This document shows, in pieces, positions 27,206-35,169 of a DNA stretch of 64,000 nt. The notes beneath the pieces are model-generated. The model had not been told where the DNA came from. It ran no database searches and saw only the letters and a program-made list of their open reading frames with translations. Source of the DNA: Cloacibacillus sp. An23 (GTDB taxonomy: Bacteria; Synergistota; Synergistia; Synergistales; Synergistaceae); contig NZ_NFJQ01000002.1 of assembly GCF_002159945.1 (NCBI RefSeq), positions 62,001 through 126,000 of the forward strand, in the 5' to 3' direction. Made by a program: the position numbers and the translations under genes. How positions within the stretch are numbered: the first letter of the stretch is position 1; every line of letters begins with the position of its first letter.

Positions 27206-28399
27206 ATGGAAAAGAGAGAACTTGTAATACTCGGCGCAGGCCCGGCGGGGCTCGCCGCCGCCGTCTACGGACGCCGTGCCGACCTTGACACGCTTATCCT
27301 TGAGAAAGGCACGCCCGGAGGCCAGATCAACATCACCGACGAAATCGAAAACTGGCCCGGCACGATCCACTCGACCGGCGCCGAACTCGGCGAGACCTTC
27401 CGCAAGCACGCCGAGCACTTCAAGGCCGAGTTCAGAAGCTGCACCGTGCAGAACATCGAGATCCGCAACGGACACAAGATAGTCGTCACCGACAAGGGCG
27501 AGATAGAGGCCGAGGCCATCATCATCGCCACCGGCGCCAGCTTCCGCAAGCTCGGCTGCCCCGGCGAAGCCGAATTCACCGGCGCGGGCGTCAGCTACTG
27601 CGCGGTCTGCGACGCGGCCTTCTTTGAGGGCGAGACGGTCGCGGTCGTCGGCGGCGGCAACGTCGCCGTCGAAGAGGCCGGATACCTCACCCGCTTTGCG
27701 GACAAGGTCTATATCGTACACCGCCGCGACGAGTGGAGAGCCGACCGTCACGCCATCGACCAGGCGCTCGCCAACCCGAAGATCGTCCCGGTATGGAACT
27801 CCGTAGTCCAGTCCATCGAGGGCGAGGGCGTCGTCGAGAAGCTCGTGCTGAAGAACGTCAAGACCGGCGAGATCTCCGACCTTCCCGTGGCGGGATGCTT
27901 CGTCTTCGTCGGCACCGAGCCGAACGTCTCCTACCTCAAGGAAAACGAGCTCGTGAAGCAGTCCAAGGGCGGATGGATCGTCACCAACGATAAGATGGAG
28001 ACCTCCGTCGAGGGCATCTTCGCCGCGGGCGACGTCCGCGACAAGTTCCTCCGTCAGGTTGTCACCGCCGCCGGCGACGGCGCCGTAGCTGCCATGTCCG
28101 CTTACGCCTACATCTCAGAGCAGCTCCACCTCAACTCTGTGCTCATCGAGCCCGAAGAGGTCATAGCCCTTCTTACCTCGAGCATCGACCAGGATCAGGT
28201 CAAGCTCCAGGTCGAGGCCGAGAACTTCGCCAAGGAGAGCGGCAAGAAGATAGCCTTCATCGACGGCTACAGAAACGGCAAGATGGTCGAGAAGCTCGGC
28301 ATCGCCGAACTCCCCGCGATCATCGAGATGAAGAAGGGCACGATGGTCCGTTCCGCGAAGCCCGCGTCGATCGAGGACATAAAGAACTTCGTAGCGTAA
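27206..28399 (+). CDS. trxB: Thioredoxin reductase-like flavoprotein with C-terminal thioredoxin-like domain
   Basis: A 397-residue protein. Residues 1-311 are a thioredoxin reductase: FAD loop LGAGPAGLAAAVYGR (9-23), TPGGQI, redox-active CAVC (132-135), NAD(P)H loop VGGGNVAVEEA (148-158), HRRDEWRADR (172-181) typical of NADPH use, and the second FAD motif IFAAGDVRD. Residues about 312-397 are an extra domain with a thioredoxin-like pattern (IAFID, then LGIAELPAIIEMKKGT with a cis-Pro-like LPA) but no Cys at all. Isoleucine is mostly ATC, as in highly expressed genes. No thioredoxin gene is adjacent. The gene stands alone between prmC and a terminator. Confidence 0.9.
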   Translation: MEKRELVILGAGPAGLAAAVYGRRADLDTLILEKGTPGGQINITDEIENWPGTIHSTGAELGETFRKHAEHFKAEFRSCTVQNIEIRNGHKIVVTDKGEIEAEAIIIATGASFRKLGCPGEAEFTGAGVSYCAVCDAAFFEGETVAVVGGGNVAVEEAGYLTRFADKVYIVHRRDEWRADRHAIDQALANPKIVPVWNSVVQSIEGEGVVEKLVLKNVKTGEISDLPVAGCFVFVGTEPNVSYLKENELVKQSKGGWIVTNDKMETSVEGIFAAGDVRDKFLRQVVTAAGDGAVAAMSAYAYISEQLHLNSVLIEPEEVIALLTSSIDQDQVKLQVEAENFAKESGKKIAFIDGYRNGKMVEKLGIAELPAIIEMKKGTMVRSAKPASIEDIKNFVA

Positions 28400-28425
28400 C
28401 ACCATCGGATACGCAAGAGACTATA

Positions 28426-28469
28426 AAGCGGCGGGAGGCGTCAGTGCGGCGCGCTCCCGCCGCTTATTT
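28426..28469 (+). terminator. Rho-independent terminator after trxB
   Basis: A perfect 12-bp stem (28426-28437 with 28454-28465), 16-base loop and ATTTT tail. A TATAAT at 28476-28481 right after it may start transcription of the M48 protease gene; no clear -35 is seen. Confidence 0.8.
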
Positions 28470-28536
28470 TATGTGTATAATATAAAAGCGGGAGAATCGC
28501 GGCGCGCCCGCGTCCCGGAATAAGGAGCGTGACTGT

Positions 28537-29646
28537 ATGGCGAAAAAAATTCTTATTCTGACGCTTACGCTCGCGCTGATGGCCGCTGCGGGGGCCGCCC
28601 ACGCGGCGGCGTCGCCCGAGCCGAGCGACAAGACGATAAAGCGTGAAATAAGGATAGGGCGCAAGAGCGCCGAGGAGATAGAGAAGCACGTGCCGCGCGT
28701 CCTTAACCCGTCCGTTGAGGCAAAGCTGTCGATGATAGCCTCGCGGCTCGTTCCGTACATGCAGCGCGACCTCGACTATGAGGTCCGCATACTGGAGATG
28801 AAGCAGCCCAACGCTTTCTCTCTGCCCGGCGGTATGACATATATAACGACCGGAATGCTCGACTTCCTGAAAAGCGAGGACGAGATAGCCGCGGTGCTCT
28901 GCCACGAATTCGTACACGCCGACCGCGCTCACGGCATAGTGCAGGCGCGGCGCAACAGCAGGCTGAATCTTCTGACGCTGGCCGGGCTCATCGCCGCGAC
29001 GCAGGCCGGAGAGGGCGGCGCCGGCATAGCGGCGATGGCGGGCGGCATACAGACCGCTATGATGAACAGCTACAGCATAGATCTGGAAAAAGAGGCCGAC
29101 GCTATGGGCATAGACGTGCTTTACCGCGCCGGCTACAATCCCGCGGCGATGCTCACGATGATGGAGCGCATGAACGTCGAGCGCCTGAAACGCGCACAGT
29201 ACGAGCTGGGCATCTTCCAGACGCACCCGGAAGCCGACGAACGCGTTGAAGCAGCGCTCAAATATCTGCGCGAAAAGGGTATAGACATACAGCGCAAGGA
29301 CGTCGTGAAAATGCTCAAGGTCACGGTCGCCGACGAGAAGGGGCGAACGCGGCTCCTTATCGACGGGCGCGAGCTTTTCTCCGCGCCCTCCGGCGACGGC
29401 GCGCGGAAGCTGTTTGAAGGCGTGGCGAAAAGGCTCGACGAGAATCTGGAGCTTGAACTCGCGCCGTACGACATCCGCGTTGGCGGAGAGCCGGGCTCCC
29501 AGAGCCTGATCATCGGCCGCAGCATAATCCTCCGTGAGGACGAGCTTCTGCCGGGAATGCCTGGCCTTTCCGAAATAAGGGACGGCGTAATGGAGGCCGT
29601 CAACAGAGCCAGACGCGGCAACATTTTGACTGACTACTACGAATAA
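28537..29646 (+). CDS. Secreted M48-family metalloprotease
   Basis: A 369-residue periplasmic protein. Residues 1 to about 26 are a signal peptide (KKILILTLTLALMAAAGA, then AHA before the cut). The zinc protease motif HExxH appears as CHEFVHADRAHG, with the third ligand Glu in the SIDLEKEADAMGIDVLYRAGY block. This is the BepA/LoiP-like subgroup of M48, acting in outer-membrane protein quality control in other diderms. C-terminal residues about 260-369 form an extra domain without a TPR pattern. Nearly all isoleucines are ATA. It sits 53 bases before dnaX and no partner gene is evident. Confidence 0.9.
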   Translation: MAKKILILTLTLALMAAAGAAHAAASPEPSDKTIKREIRIGRKSAEEIEKHVPRVLNPSVEAKLSMIASRLVPYMQRDLDYEVRILEMKQPNAFSLPGGMTYITTGMLDFLKSEDEIAAVLCHEFVHADRAHGIVQARRNSRLNLLTLAGLIAATQAGEGGAGIAAMAGGIQTAMMNSYSIDLEKEADAMGIDVLYRAGYNPAAMLTMMERMNVERLKRAQYELGIFQTHPEADERVEAALKYLREKGIDIQRKDVVKMLKVTVADEKGRTRLLIDGRELFSAPSGDGARKLFEGVAKRLDENLELELAPYDIRVGGEPGSQSLIIGRSIILREDELLPGMPGLSEIRDGVMEAVNRARRGNILTDYYE

Positions 29647-29699
29647 CGGCGCCGGCTAATTTTTGCGCTGCGTACTGACAGCCGGCGAGGAGGAATCAT

Positions 29700-31466
29700 A
29701 TGTATATATCTTTATACCGCAGATACAGGCCGCAGACCTTTTCGGACATGGTGGGGCAGAGCGCGGCCGTCGGCGTGCTCATGGAATCGCTGCGCGAGGG
29801 CTCGCTCGGCCATGCATATTTGTTCTCTGGGCCGCGCGGCTGCGGCAAGACCTCGGCTGCGCGCCTCGTCGCGAAGTCCCTCGACTGTCTCAACAGGGGT
29901 GAAGACTGCGAGCCGTGCGGCGTCTGCGAAAACTGCCGCGCGATAGCCGCAGGCGAGCATCTAGACGTGATAGAGATAGACGGCGCGTCGAACCGCGGCA
30001 TAGGCGAGATACGCGACCTCAAGAGCCATGTCAACCTGAAGCCGCTGTCGGCGGCCTACAAGGTCTATATCATAGACGAAGTCCACATGCTTACGGAGCA
30101 GGCCTTCAACGCCCTGCTCAAGACGCTTGAGGAGCCGCCGTCCAACGTAGTCTTTCTTCTTGCGACTACGGAGCCGCACAAGGTGCCCGTGACGATACGC
30201 TCGCGCTGTCAGCATATTCCGTTTCACAGGATAACGATAGCCGATACCGTATCGCGGCTGAAATACGTCTGCGCGCAGGAGGACATCGAGGCCGACGACG
30301 AGGCGGTCTGGGAGATCGCGCGTCAGGCCGACGGCGCTCTGCGCGACGCGCTGTCGCTTACGGAGCAGGCTGTGGCGCTCGGCCGCGGCAAGCTCTCGCT
30401 GGAAAGCGTCCGCGACCTCACCGGCGGAAGCAGCCGTACGGATCTTGAAAAGTGGGTGGCTCAGATGCGCACGTCGCCGCGCGAAGCCGCGGCCGCGCTG
30501 CACTCGATAATGGCGCGCGGCATCTCGCCGGAGCGTCTCTGCGAATCGCTTTTCGCCCTTTTTAGGGACCTGTGGCTCTATTCTCTGTGGGGCGAGCAGG
30601 CATTCGGCGCGCTAGAAACTTCGTCGGCGGAGCGCGAATATCTGGAGTCTGAGGCCGTCCACTGGGATCCGCGTAAGCTGAAGGCGGCCTGCGAGCTTTG
30701 CAACAGCCTGCTGCCGCGCGCCCACTACGGCATGAAGGGCGACATATTCAGCGGCGTCGTTTTTATGGAATTGCGGGATATAATAGAGGGCGCTCTGCGC
30801 GACGGATCAGAACGGCGCACGGCTCACGCCGCGTGCGCGGAAGAAACGACGTCGCGTGCTGCCTCGTGGCGCGCCGGCGCTCCTGCCGCTCAGCAGCGCG
30901 CAGAGACGATTTCACAAAGGCCGCCACACGAGGAGATAGGCGGGAGCGGCGAGAGCGCCGCCGCGCCGTCAGAAGCGCCGCGAAAGCGGGACGCCGCTGA
31001 GAACGCCGCGCGCGGCGCACGCCTGGCCGGAGGAATAGAGCTTTTTGAAAAGCTGACGTCGCTTATAGACGCCGCCGACAGGCTGCCGGTTTCAGCCGCG
31101 CTGCTGAACGCCGCACTTGTACGCGGAGACGGGGGAGTCTCTATAGAATTTGAGCGGGAGATGCCGGCGAAGGCGTTTCTTTCAATAGCGCGGAACAGAA
31201 AGGCCGTCTGCTCGGCGGCATCGCGGCTGTGGAACATAGAGGCCCGGGCCGCGGAGCAGCCTTCCGCGGCGAACGAAGCCCCGGAGCAGGGGGCGCCGCT
31301 CCCGGCGCAAGCGGAGGAACCGCGTCCGCCGCGCCGGGAGGAACAGCGCGCGAACCAGCCCCACTACGGAGGACGGCTGTCGCACATACTGCGTAAGGCC
31401 GGCGCTGAACTGCTCTACGTCCGCAGCGCGGACATGAACGACGAAGAAACAGAGGGAAATGAATAG
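29700..31466 (+). CDS. dnaX: DNA polymerase III subunit gamma/tau
   Basis: A 588-residue clamp-loader ATPase. Walker A is GPRGCGKTSAAR, the zinc module has four Cys in the segment CLNRGEDCEPCGVCENC, Walker B is VYIIDEVHML, and the sensor-1 region is FLLATTEPHKVP. Domain III runs to about residue 360, followed by an Ala/Glu/Arg-rich disordered linker and a tau-type C-terminal part. Start ATG follows GAGGAGG. I see no convincing A-run for programmed frameshifting to gamma. It precedes dnaE by three bases, a coupling of clamp loader and polymerase. Confidence 0.95.
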   Translation: MYISLYRRYRPQTFSDMVGQSAAVGVLMESLREGSLGHAYLFSGPRGCGKTSAARLVAKSLDCLNRGEDCEPCGVCENCRAIAAGEHLDVIEIDGASNRGIGEIRDLKSHVNLKPLSAAYKVYIIDEVHMLTEQAFNALLKTLEEPPSNVVFLLATTEPHKVPVTIRSRCQHIPFHRITIADTVSRLKYVCAQEDIEADDEAVWEIARQADGALRDALSLTEQAVALGRGKLSLESVRDLTGGSSRTDLEKWVAQMRTSPREAAAALHSIMARGISPERLCESLFALFRDLWLYSLWGEQAFGALETSSAEREYLESEAVHWDPRKLKAACELCNSLLPRAHYGMKGDIFSGVVFMELRDIIEGALRDGSERRTAHAACAEETTSRAASWRAGAPAAQQRAETISQRPPHEEIGGSGESAAAPSEAPRKRDAAENAARGARLAGGIELFEKLTSLIDAADRLPVSAALLNAALVRGDGGVSIEFEREMPAKAFLSIARNRKAVCSAASRLWNIEARAAEQPSAANEAPEQGAPLPAQAEEPRPPRREEQRANQPHYGGRLSHILRKAGAELLYVRSADMNDEETEGNE

Positions 31467-31469
31467 CTG

Positions 31470-34400
31470 ATGTCTGACAAACCTTTCGTACACCTTCACG
31501 TACATACAGAATACAGCCTTCTCGACGGAGCGAACAAATGCTCCGCTCTCGCAGAGACCACGCGCGAGATGGGGATGGACTCGGTAGCGATAACGGACCA
31601 CGGCGTCATGTTCGGCTGCGTGGAATTCTACAACGCCTGCAACGCGGCCGGAGTCAAGCCGATCATCGGATGCGAAGTCTATGTCGATCCCAACGGCCAT
31701 ACCTGCCGCGAGGGCAAAGGACAGAATCATCTGATACTGCTTGCCGAAAACGAAGAAGGCTATTACAACCTGACGAAGCTCGTCTCGATAGCGAACACAG
31801 ACGGCTTTTATTACAAACCGCGCATAGACCACGACCTGCTCGCGCGCTACAGCAAGGGGCTGATATGCTCGTCGGCCTGTCTCGGCGGCGAGATACCGCA
31901 GCTCATAATGAGCGGCGACATAGAAGGAGCGGAGCGGCGCGCCGGCTTATACAGCGACATAATGGGCAAGGGCAACTTCTTCCTCGAGGTCCAGTCGAAC
32001 ACTCTGCCGGAGCAGGCGCTCGTCAACAAGACGCTCGTCGAGATGTCGAAAAAGCTCGACCTTCCTCTTATCGCGACGAACGACTCACACTACATGAAAA
32101 GAAGCGACGCCGAGTGGCACGACGTACTGCTCTGCGTTCAGACCGGCAGCCTCGTCTCCGACGAGAAACGCTACCGCTTCAAGGGCGACGACTACTATTT
32201 CCGTTCGCCTGAGGAGATGTGGGCGATCTTCGGCAACGACCTCCCCGAGTCCCTGATAAACACGCAGCGTATAGCCGACCGCTGCAACGTGAAGCTCAAG
32301 ACCGGCCATTATTATCTGCCGGAGTTTCCGCTGCCGGAGGGCGAGACGCTCACGACGCACCTGCGCAAAATGGCGGCGGACGGCCTAAAGCGCAGGCTCA
32401 AGACGGACAATCCGCCGCAGAATTACGTCGAGCGTCTCGAATATGAGCTCGACATAATAGAGCAGATGGACTTCCCGGGATATTTCTGCATAGTCTCCGA
32501 CATCATCGTAGCGGCGAAGTCGAAACACATACCGATAGGGCCGGGGCGCGGCTCGGCGGCGGGCTCGCTCGTCGCCTACTCTCTCGGCATAACGGACCTC
32601 GACCCGATACGCTATAATCTGCTCTTCGAACGATTCCTCAACCCGGAACGCATAAGCATGCCGGATATCGACACCGACGTCTCCGATAAGGGGCGCGACG
32701 AGCTGATAGCCTACATAGTAGAGAAATACGGCTCTGACAAAGTGTCGCAGATAGTCACCTTCGGACGAATGAAGAGCCGCGGCGCGATAAAGGACGTAGG
32801 ACGCGCGCTCGGAGTGCCGATCCCGGAGGTCAACGCGATAACGAAGCTCATCCCCGCGATGCCGACCTCGGACATCAAGGACATAAAGGGCGCGCTAGCC
32901 GGCGTGCCCGACCTTAAGGCCGCCTATGACTCCAAGCCCGAGATAAAGAAGCTCATAGACACCGCTATGCACATCGAAGGGCTCGCGCGCCACTGTTCGC
33001 AGCACGCGGCCGGCGTCGTCATCACGCCGAAGCCGACCAACGACATGGTGCCGGTGCGCAAATTCGGCGAGAACCAGATAGCGACGCAGTACTCCATGGA
33101 ATATGTGGAGAAGCTCGGCCTCGTCAAGATGGACTTCCTCGGGCTGCGCACGCTCTCGGTCCTCGACGGCGCCGTGCGCAACATCGAGGGGAACGGCAAG
33201 GGACACATCGACCTCAACGAGATACCTATGGACGACGCCAAGACCTACGACATGCTGCAGCGCGGCGACACTCTCGGCGTCTTCCAGCTTGAATCGTCCG
33301 GCATGACTGCGCTCGTGCGCCGGCTGCGTCCCGACTGCTTCGAAGACATGATAGCGCTCGTCGCGCTCTACCGCCCGGGGCCGCTTGAAAGCGGAATGGT
33401 CGATACGTACGTGAAATGCAAGCACGGCGAGGAACAGGTACACTATCTGCATCCGAAGCTCGAGCCCTACATGAAGGACACCTACGGAGTCATACTCTAC
33501 CAGGAGCAGGTCATGCAGAGCGCGCGCGAGCTTGCGGGCTACACGCTCGGCGAAGCGGACCTTCTGCGCCGCGCGATGGGAAAAAAGAAAAAAGAGGTCA
33601 TGGAGAAGGAACGCGCGAAATTCGTCGAAGGCGCCGTGAAGAACGGCGTCGACGCGAAACAGGCGGGCGACATCTTCGACATCATAGAGAAGTTCGCGGG
33701 CTACGGTTTCAACAAGTCGCACAGCGCCGCCTACGGCCTCATAGCGTACTGGACGGCGTGGCTCAAAGCCAACTACGGAGCGGAATACCTCGCGTCGTAC
33801 CTTTCAAGTCTTATAGGCTCGAAGATGGAGACGCTAGGGCAGTACATACGCGCCGTCAGGGATGCGGGATACGAGGTCCTTCCGCCGGATATAAACGAAT
33901 CTAAGGAAGATTTCACCGTCGTCGGCGACGTCATAAGACTCGGGCTATCCGCAATAGGCAAGGTCGGAGACGCGGCGGTAGCGAGCATCATCGAAAACAG
34001 GACGAAGGGCGGAAGATATACGTCGCTGTGGGATTTCCTCACGCGCGTGGACACGCGGCAGGTCAACCGCGGCGTAGTAGAAAACCTCATAAAGTCAGGC
34101 GCGTTCGACAGCCTCGACGCGAACAGGGCGAAGCTCCTCAACGCGCTGCCGCAGCTTATAGACCTCGCCTCGCGCAAAGCGCAGAACACGAACCAGGCGT
34201 CGCTCTTCGGAGACGACGACGAGGACTTCTTCACGCCCGAGATGGAAGAAGTGGCGGACTTCAGCGAAAGGCAGAAGCTTGACCTAGAGAAAGAAAGCAT
34301 GGGGCTCTACATATCAGGACATCCGTTCGACCAGTACGAGCCGGCGGTCGAACCCTACATCACCTGCCCCGTGAGCGACCTGCCGAACTGGCGCTCGCAC

Positions 34401-34886
34401 CAGCCGGCTGTGACGGCGGGACTGCTTACAAACTTCACGGAGAAATTCAGCAAGGCGGGCAACGCTTTCGGCACGGCTGTCATAGAGGACAACAGGGGCA
34501 CCGTCGATATGCTAATATTCGGCAAGCGCTGGCCTCTGTACAAGCACACGCTTCAGAAGGGGGCGCTCTATTTCGTGAAAGGCCAGCCGAAGGACGACCG
34601 CGGCGTGTCGCTTATGGTGGACGACATATATTCCGAGGAAGAGTACAAAGAAAAGCTCGAACGCCGCGCGGTGATAACCGTCGAAAGCGACGGCTGCACC
34701 GACGAGGATTACGACAGGATATTCAAGGTGCTCGCGAAGCATCCGGGCAAGAGCGAGATTATATTCAAGCTGCACGGCTCCGGCGAAACCTCCGTTTCCC
34801 TGATTAAGAGCATGAAGATCAGCGTTACGGACGAGCTGAGGCGGGAGCTTGAGAACGATTCGAAAGGACTGGCGCGCTGCCTGTAG
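31470..34886 (+). CDS. dnaE: DNA polymerase III subunit alpha
   Basis: An 1138-residue replicative polymerase of the DnaE1 type. The N-terminal PHP domain starts HLHVHTEYSLLDGANKC; the palm contains GPGRGSAAGSLVAYSLGITDLDP and the catalytic PDIDTDVSD; later blocks are FQLESSGMTALVRRLRPD and FNKSHSAAYGLIAYWTAWLK. A C-terminal OB fold and tau-binding region follow. No separate epsilon proofreading gene is in the window; the PHP domain keeps several His/Asp ligands, so it may be active. mtrB follows 16 bases after the stop. Confidence 0.97.
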   Translation: MSDKPFVHLHVHTEYSLLDGANKCSALAETTREMGMDSVAITDHGVMFGCVEFYNACNAAGVKPIIGCEVYVDPNGHTCREGKGQNHLILLAENEEGYYNLTKLVSIANTDGFYYKPRIDHDLLARYSKGLICSSACLGGEIPQLIMSGDIEGAERRAGLYSDIMGKGNFFLEVQSNTLPEQALVNKTLVEMSKKLDLPLIATNDSHYMKRSDAEWHDVLLCVQTGSLVSDEKRYRFKGDDYYFRSPEEMWAIFGNDLPESLINTQRIADRCNVKLKTGHYYLPEFPLPEGETLTTHLRKMAADGLKRRLKTDNPPQNYVERLEYELDIIEQMDFPGYFCIVSDIIVAAKSKHIPIGPGRGSAAGSLVAYSLGITDLDPIRYNLLFERFLNPERISMPDIDTDVSDKGRDELIAYIVEKYGSDKVSQIVTFGRMKSRGAIKDVGRALGVPIPEVNAITKLIPAMPTSDIKDIKGALAGVPDLKAAYDSKPEIKKLIDTAMHIEGLARHCSQHAAGVVITPKPTNDMVPVRKFGENQIATQYSMEYVEKLGLVKMDFLGLRTLSVLDGAVRNIEGNGKGHIDLNEIPMDDAKTYDMLQRGDTLGVFQLESSGMTALVRRLRPDCFEDMIALVALYRPGPLESGMVDTYVKCKHGEEQVHYLHPKLEPYMKDTYGVILYQEQVMQSARELAGYTLGEADLLRRAMGKKKKEVMEKERAKFVEGAVKNGVDAKQAGDIFDIIEKFAGYGFNKSHSAAYGLIAYWTAWLKANYGAEYLASYLSSLIGSKMETLGQYIRAVRDAGYEVLPPDINESKEDFTVVGDVIRLGLSAIGKVGDAAVASIIENRTKGGRYTSLWDFLTRVDTRQVNRGVVENLIKSGAFDSLDANRAKLLNALPQLIDLASRKAQNTNQASLFGDDDEDFFTPEMEEVADFSERQKLDLEKESMGLYISGHPFDQYEPAVEPYITCPVSDLPNWRSHQPAVTAGLLTNFTEKFSKAGNAFGTAVIEDNRGTVDMLIFGKRWPLYKHTLQKGALYFVKGQPKDDRGVSLMVDDIYSEEEYKEKLERRAVITVESDGCTDEDYDRIFKVLAKHPGKSEIIFKLHGSGETSVSLIKSMKISVTDELRRELENDSKGLARCL

Positions 34887-34902
34887 CGAAAAGGAGAGTA
34901 GT

Positions 34903-35145
34903 ATGAACGGAAAACCGGACGAAGGAGTCGCGGACTACATAGCGGTCAAGGCGCTCGAAAACGGCGTAACGGTAACCGGCGTAACGCGCGGTGCAGAAAA
35001 CAGATTCCTCCACACCGAGAAACTGGAGGAGGGAGAGGTGTGGATAGCGCAGTTTACCGAGCACATATCCGCGATGAAGATACGCGGCCGCGCGAAGGTG
35101 CTGACGGCCTACGGGGAAATAGAGAGCGGAAAATCAGAAAAGTAA
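34903..35145 (+). CDS. mtrB: trp RNA-binding attenuation protein (TRAP)
   Basis: An 80-residue protein that aligns without gaps over residues 11-75 with Bacillus TRAP: DYIAVKALENGVTVTGVTRG, then FLHTEKLEEGEVWIAQFTEH and SAMKIRGRAKVLTAYGE. The RNA-contacting Lys37, Lys56 and Arg58 of B. subtilis correspond to Lys40, Lys59 and Arg61 here, and Thr25 to Thr28. TRAP forms an 11-mer ring that binds tryptophan and GAG/UAG repeats to control trp genes. No trp gene lies in the window. Start ATG follows AAAGGAGAG. It lies between dnaE and pyk in a tight unit, an unexpected place. Folate gene mtrA (folE), its Bacillus partner, is absent here. Confidence 0.93.
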   Translation: MNGKPDEGVADYIAVKALENGVTVTGVTRGAENRFLHTEKLEEGEVWIAQFTEHISAMKIRGRAKVLTAYGEIESGKSEK

Positions 35146-35169
35146 GAAAAACATGGGAGATATGAGACG

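Noticed and set aside
29651-29692. Possible SRP RNA gene before dnaX
   Set aside because: The gap is only about 50 bases and shows just a small inverted repeat (GCCGGCT / AGCCGGC); the conserved SRP RNA loop is absent.
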